Positions 59,301-64,000 of a stretch of 64,000 bases of DNA are shown here, piece by piece. The notes under the pieces were generated by a model. It ran no database searches, was not told the origin of the DNA, and saw only the letters and a program-made list of their open reading frames with translations. Made by a program: the position numbers and the translations under genes. The stretch covers positions 5,864,119 through 5,928,118 of the forward strand of contig WMCF01000030.1 of the NCBI GenBank assembly GCA_009792885.1, written 5' to 3'. Source of the DNA: Eremophila alpestris peregrina (taxonomy: Eukaryota; Chordata; Aves; Passeriformes; Alaudidae). Position 1 is the stretch's first letter. Each line of letters begins with the position of its first letter.

Positions 59301-60865
59301 AAAATGAGATGGAAACTTCGGGGGTTTTATCACGACTTGAGGTATTTTAGCTGTACACATGGTAGCCTTTTAGTTGTTTTTGTTTATTTCAGGATAGTCA
59401 GCAATATGCATCTCAGTAAATTTAAATACATGTTAGAATGTAATTGGTTACAATTAATGACAAAGAGGATTTTTTTCACACTGGATATTTTGGGAAGTTT
59501 TTTTTATTTCTTTTTATGTAGATATATGGTCTTTCACAAGCATGAAATTACATTTAATGATATGTTTACATATCAATATCTCAACTTTTTTCCCTACATT
59601 GAGAAAAGCACAGAAAAAAGGTCAAGCAATTTTCCTGTAGTCTATTTAAAAAAAATAAACTGAAGTCAAATTCCTTAATAAATGAGTGAGTAGGGATTCT
59701 CCAGTCCCAAAAAGGGTATGTTGTTTTTTATTTATATATTAAAACCATAGATAAAATAGCTGTAAAATTATTAAAACTAGGGATGCAGAAAATGAGTGCT
59801 GATTGAGCAAGGTTAACACAGGTCCTTTAAACAGATCAGGATAATTTTGTTAGCTTTTTTGTTATCTGACCAGGAATCAGTGAAAAGGTCTTAGACTGTG
59901 ACCTACACATTTTATGAATATTTAGTGAAATAACTGCATATTAAAGTTAAACAAGAAAACAGCATCCTGCCACTGCCCTCTCCCCTACTCCCAACCCTGA
60001 ATGGAGTGGATTTCTTTTCAAGTTGGAGTCATTCCCTTCAGAGGATTGAATGTCAGAGGTTTCTTCTGGAACTGACCTGAAGAGATAGCAAGGTTTCTAG
60101 TGTCTATTCCACTACTTTAAGTCCCTTCCACAAATAATCCTGAGTTCAATTTCACTTAAATTAGGTCACAGTTTCTCTAATAGTCTTGTCTTTTATTTTA
60201 ATTTCTTATAATTTGAATTTTAAGCTCATAATATCCTCAAATAGATAATGAGATACCATTAGAGAAATGGTCAAGGCCCAATGCATATTTTATGAATGAA
60301 GGATTACTTCTCTGAGCCTGTGATCATTAAAGGAATGTGCATACAGTTTCAGTTGTGAACCTTCAATACCCATATAAAATGTAACAGAACTGTTACAGTC
60401 ATAATTTGATACCAATTTCATTATGCTTTTAAATTATTATCAGATCCCTATTACCACTTATCCACTTATCCACTAATGGATTTAGATTATCCATGACCAA
60501 GTTTGAGCCTAAATATGAAGTGCTGCACAAAACATCTAAGAGCTGTTAAGTACAAAAATAAACACATAAAAATTAGAAATTTAATCCATTCAAATGGACA
60601 GATAATTCATAGATATTTCGAGGGAAATTGTGTTGGTTCCTAGCGACCCAGATTGACATCTATACATGGGGCTGTACAGTATTACCCTCATGAAGGTACT
60701 ATTTAAAGGATAGCTCAGTAATCTCCATTATGGTATTCTCACAGCTTTTGATCCCATTTATTTGCAGTCAGACAAACTAGCTATCTTTTTGGCTTCTAGC
60801 AAATCCTCAAAATATAATCTAAAATCCTATGTCGGAGTTATCTCCTCTGAGATTAAGCCCAACAA
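56316..60865. other. Gene-free stretch, GC-richer at its start
   Basis: 56400-56880 is GC-rich, with overlapping open frames of 81-108 codons on both strands, rich in CAGCC/CCAGC words but with no protein motif. It may be another old LTR or a decayed exon-like element. From 56900 on it is AT-rich. A small imperfect tandem repeat (period 28 then 22) lies at 59076-59130. Confidence 0.4.
59076..59130. repeat. Short imperfect tandem repeat
   Basis: GCACT-CTTCATGAGTA-AAAGAAAAGAA is followed by a shorter copy, GCACTTCATGAGTAGAAAAGAA, and the start of a third. Confidence 0.85.
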
Positions 60866-61397
60866 TGTAAAATCTTTCTTCTCACCGGCCCATGCTTGAA
60901 AGAAGGAATCGGAGAACATCTGGGTTGTGGACTGTAGATGTTTATTTCACAAATCTTATCTCTAAGTTCTTTCTTGTCCAGCGTGATGTTCACAGGCAGC
61001 TGGAAAGATGGATTCTCCCCCGCCCACGACAGTGTCTGGACTTTTATAATCTAAACCTACGTAACATTGTTTTTCTCTAAACACCAATAACTAAAACCTA
61101 TGTCATGCAGTGAAATTTTACCTTTACCAATCCTAAGAACCCAACACCCTTTGCAAAGAGGAAGAGGAAGAGAAAGACAGGAATATGTGCTCTTATCAAT
61201 TGTTCTGCCACCATCTTAATTCTATTCATGTCTATATAATAAAATATAAAACTACTTCTACACACCCAGTGACATAACAAAAATCACACAAATCAAACCC
61301 TTGTGACCTCCAAATGCTCAGACAACCCTGACAGTGCTTTTTCCACGGGCTGAGACCAAAAACCTCCACTGTTTCAGGCACAGGCCAGGGAGGATCA
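60866..61397 (-). mobile_element. Minus-strand retroviral LTR
   Basis: On the minus strand GATTATAAAAGTCCAGACAC (TATAAAAG, near 61045) is followed about 100 bases later by GTGAAATAAACATCTACAG (AATAAA, near 60938), then CCACAACCCAGATGTTCTCC, and an end at TTTTACA (60866). The upstream edge is less clear. One reading places U3 start at TGATCCTCCC (61397), directly preceded on the minus strand by a run of seven G bases that could be a polypurine tract, which would make this a 3' LTR with some internal DNA to about 61500. Family not named; possibly ERVK-like. Confidence 0.65.
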
Positions 61398-63052
61398 CCC
61401 CCCCTGTCCAGGCTCCTGCACATCCAGGAGAACCAGAGAAATACCCTGGTTTGCCGCAATCCTAGACATAAGAGTGAATGACCTTTTGATGGCATGACAT
61501 ACTCTGTTACACCAGGTAGGAAGGCAAGTCATTGCTGCTGCCGAATGGTCTCCACTCCAAGATCAGCTAAAACCAACAACACTGGCAAAATTTTCAGTAG
61601 TCTTCACTTTTTAATGGATTTTTAGGAAAACTCTTTCCTTACTTTGGGATTTATTTTTTATTCTTATTTATAATTACTTTGATATTATTGCGTGGGTTTG
61701 AAAAGAATTATTTTTCAATGGACTATTGGCATCCCTGTTTTAAAGGGCTCTGGATCAAAACCTTGGTTCACAATGAAGAACTGGCCTCCATGACAATATA
61801 TTGTCTTTAGTTCTTTGGTTCCATGTAAGGATAGAGATCAGATATTCGAGATTAGTTTCAGGTTGAGACTTTTTCAGTATCAAATAGGAAATCAGAAAAT
61901 ATATCGAGAAATAGATTTTAACATATAAGATTAAACAGAATCTGTAATAGACAAGTTAAATAGATATAAGTTTCAGCTGAACAAAAGAGTGAAAGAGATT
62001 GTCTTCTGTTGAGTACAAGTCCATGCCAAGAGAGGGGGGGAGGGGAAGGGAAGGCTTGAACTTAATTTGAATATAAACTAATGCCCTTGTTCAGCTTCAT
62101 TTAAAAACCATTAGCATTTCCAGCTCCCAACTTTAACAGACTGTCAATAATTCATTAATTAAGTTACAATCACAATATTTTAATTTAGCTGAAGTAAGGG
62201 AATAAACACACAATATGTTAATCAAAACTACTATCACTCTCCTTTCCTTTGCAAAATTCTCCACAGGAACAAAATTTGAAAACAAGTTGTAATATTTTAA
62301 AAATTTTGGAAATGTTCCAAATACTCGTAGTTCATGGTATATTTACCAGTTTCAGATATGGCAAATGGCAACAATATTTTCTTAGACTATTCAAATGATT
62401 ATTCAATTATAAAACTGATCAGATTTCCACTAGCTTAATGTCCCATTTAACTCATAGTTATATGGGTGCCTCTGAAACCCACATAATAGAGGTCAAATAT
62501 TAATTCCACTTAATGAAATTCCAGTTGTTCTGTATAATATATTGTCTATGCACTTTTTTAGAGTGAAGAAGCCTAGGAGGTTTTCTTTGTTTGCGTGTTT
62601 GTTTGTCTATTTTTAAAGATATTTTCTACAAAGAATGAAAGAGATAAGTTGATCCATACTGCAGAATTCTGTGGATACAATACAGAGCTCTACATTAATG
62701 CATAGACTGTGAATGTATCATTACACTGGATCATCCAAGTCAATTATTATCACATGATGTAAAATAAACCTCATAAATAGAACACAAAACTTGGAGGTAA
62801 AACCATGTGATGCTGTGCAACTTCTCCTCTGAAAGCTCCAAATATCTTTTGTGAGGTCACAGAGCCTTCTCTGCAATCACTACAGTATGAAGGCTTCTGG
62901 AGACTTTCTATTCAAGCACATTATTCATAAACAATTCCAGGAAGCAGAATTTTTCCTGTTACTTAAAAAAAAAAAAAGTTCCATAATTTCTTCAAAGGGT
63001 TTTCATTTTCGGAAAGGAACAGGTTTAAAAAGAATATCAGTTGCAAGCACAA
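61398..63052. other. AT-rich stretch without recognised genes
   Basis: The first 100 bases may still belong to the ERV. The rest holds no coding frame or recognised repeat up to the assembly gap. A 13-base A run lies near 62966. Confidence 0.45.
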
Positions 63053-63537
63053 NNNNNNNNNNNNNNNNNNNNNNNNNNNNNNNNNNNNNNNNNNNNNNNN
63101 NNNNNNNNNNNNNNNNNNNNNNNNNNNNNNNNNNNNNNNNNNNNNNNNNNNNNNNNNNNNNNNNNNNNNNNNNNNNNNNNNNNNNNNNNNNNNNNNNNNN
63201 NNNNNNNNNNNNNNNNNNNNNNNNNNNNNNNNNNNNNNNNNNNNNNNNNNNNNNNNNNNNNNNNNNNNNNNNNNNNNNNNNNNNNNNNNNNNNNNNNNNN
63301 NNNNNNNNNNNNNNNNNNNNNNNNNNNNNNNNNNNNNNNNNNNNNNNNNNNNNNNNNNNNNNNNNNNNNNNNNNNNNNNNNNNNNNNNNNNNNNNNNNNN
63401 NNNNNNNNNNNNNNNNNNNNNNNNNNNNNNNNNNNNNNNNNNNNNNNNNNNNNNNNNNNNNNNNNNNNNNNNNNNNNNNNNNNNNNNNNNNNNNNNNNNN
63501 NNNNNNNNNNNNNNNNNNNNNNNNNNNNNNNNNNNNN
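63053..63537. other. Assembly gap (485 N)
   Basis: An uninterrupted run of N. Any open frame crossing it is meaningless. The right edge enters a purine-only microsatellite, the likely cause of the gap. Confidence 1.
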
Positions 63538-63594
63538 GAGGAGAGGAGAGGAGAGGAGAGGAGAGGAGAGGAGAGGAGAGGAGAGGAGAGGAGG
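63538..63594. repeat. (GGAGA)n pentanucleotide microsatellite
   Basis: At least eleven perfect GAGAG/GGAGA units directly at the right edge of the gap. One strand is all purine. True length is unknown because the array continues into the gap. Confidence 0.97.
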
Positions 63595-64000
63595 CAATTA
63601 TAAGTCTAGCCATTTTGAAGAAAGGAAACATATTTTAAATGTGTCCCACCAAGTGAAATTCATTCACGAAAATGTGTTCTGTGGGGCTTAAATATGGGAA
63701 CTAAGAATACAACTGGTTTGATCTCTCCTGAAAGAATGATCATCAATATGTGTAGAGATGGTCTTGATCTCATGAGACTGCAGATTTCTATGAAGGTTTC
63801 CACTGCTGCTAAAGATTATCTAACAGTCTGAGCCATCAGGGAAACAAAATACTTGAGTGCACATCGGCTTACATACACGTTAATTCATTTGATTGTAGGG
63901 GCTTGAACCTGTAAGTATAAACTCCAGTGAAAAGCTTTAATGGCTTATGTGAGGCTGACCATCATTTTTATCTGTTGAGGAATTGACAGTGCTACTTGAC
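63595..64000. other. Terminal segment without recognised features
   Basis: AT-rich, non-repetitive sequence with no open frame of note. Confidence 0.5.

Noticed and set aside
62851..63691. Open frames of 186-250 codons across the N gap, both strands
   Set aside because: Mostly N; flanking residues come from the GGAGA microsatellite.
1..64000. tRNA, rRNA, CRISPR or mitochondrial insertion
   Set aside because: Looked for typical box motifs, regularly spaced repeats and mitochondrial gene words and saw none; a covariance or BLAST search was not possible.

Overview
This window looks like a piece of bird nuclear genome, most likely from a songbird-type assembly. Support comes from the repeats. 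There are several chicken-repeat-1 (CR1) LINE fragments, some ending in the ATTCTATG-type octamers specific to CR1, and many avian ERV long terminal repeats (LTRs), mostly ERVL-like. I see no mammalian L1 or Alu. The background is AT-rich and poor in CpG, with frequent homopolymers. I find no convincing protein-coding exon, tRNA, rRNA or other RNA gene. The longest open frames fall in CR1 sequence, in LTRs, in a minisatellite, or across the N gap. The window is best read as a gene desert or the inside of a very large intron.

Layout. 1-4.3 kb: featureless. 4.36-5.0 kb: solo ERVL-type LTR (minus). 5.8-7.9 kb: a minus-strand nest of CR1, an ERV remnant (LTR plus decayed internal DNA) and a second CR1 that abuts the LTR exactly. 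7.9-12.9 kb: AT-rich DNA with low-complexity tracts, an X-box-like motif and an 18-bp palindrome. 12.95-13.4 kb: second solo LTR (minus). 13.4-22.4 kb: featureless, with conserved-looking islands. 22.8-23.0 kb: near-identical tandem duplication of about 125 bp. 25.79 kb: a Tn5/Nextera mate-pair junction adapter left in the assembly, flanked by a 29-bp duplicate. 29 kb and 32.5-33.5 kb: unassigned repeat-like, GC-richer blocks. 34.35-35.06 kb: 5' part of a long ERVL-class LTR. 39.0-39.6 kb: a CR1 split by a solo LTR. 41.67-42.1 kb: CpG-rich, young-looking LTR (minus). 45.3-45.9 kb: CR1 (+). 47.8-48.66 kb: LTR flanked by two copies of a roughly 90-bp sequence that ends in a splice-acceptor-like tract. 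51.5-52.1 kb: ERV1-like LTR with a repeated U3 block. 54.25-54.6 kb: poly(T)-rich tract beside a six-unit, 33-bp minisatellite that stays in frame. 55.55-56.3 kb: CR1 and the 3' part of the same long ERVL LTR family. 60.87-61.4 kb: LTR (minus). 63.05-63.54 kb: N gap ending in a GGAGA microsatellite.

There is no operon or gene set whose members work together here. What the window records is layered retroelement insertion, local duplication and at least one library or assembly artefact. I did not find a new biological system. The best leads are the in-frame 33-bp repeat with an adjoining poly(A)-like tract, the duplicated sequence around the 47.9-kb LTR, and the adapter artefact. Family names come from remembered consensus similarity, without database alignment, and most element ends are approximate.
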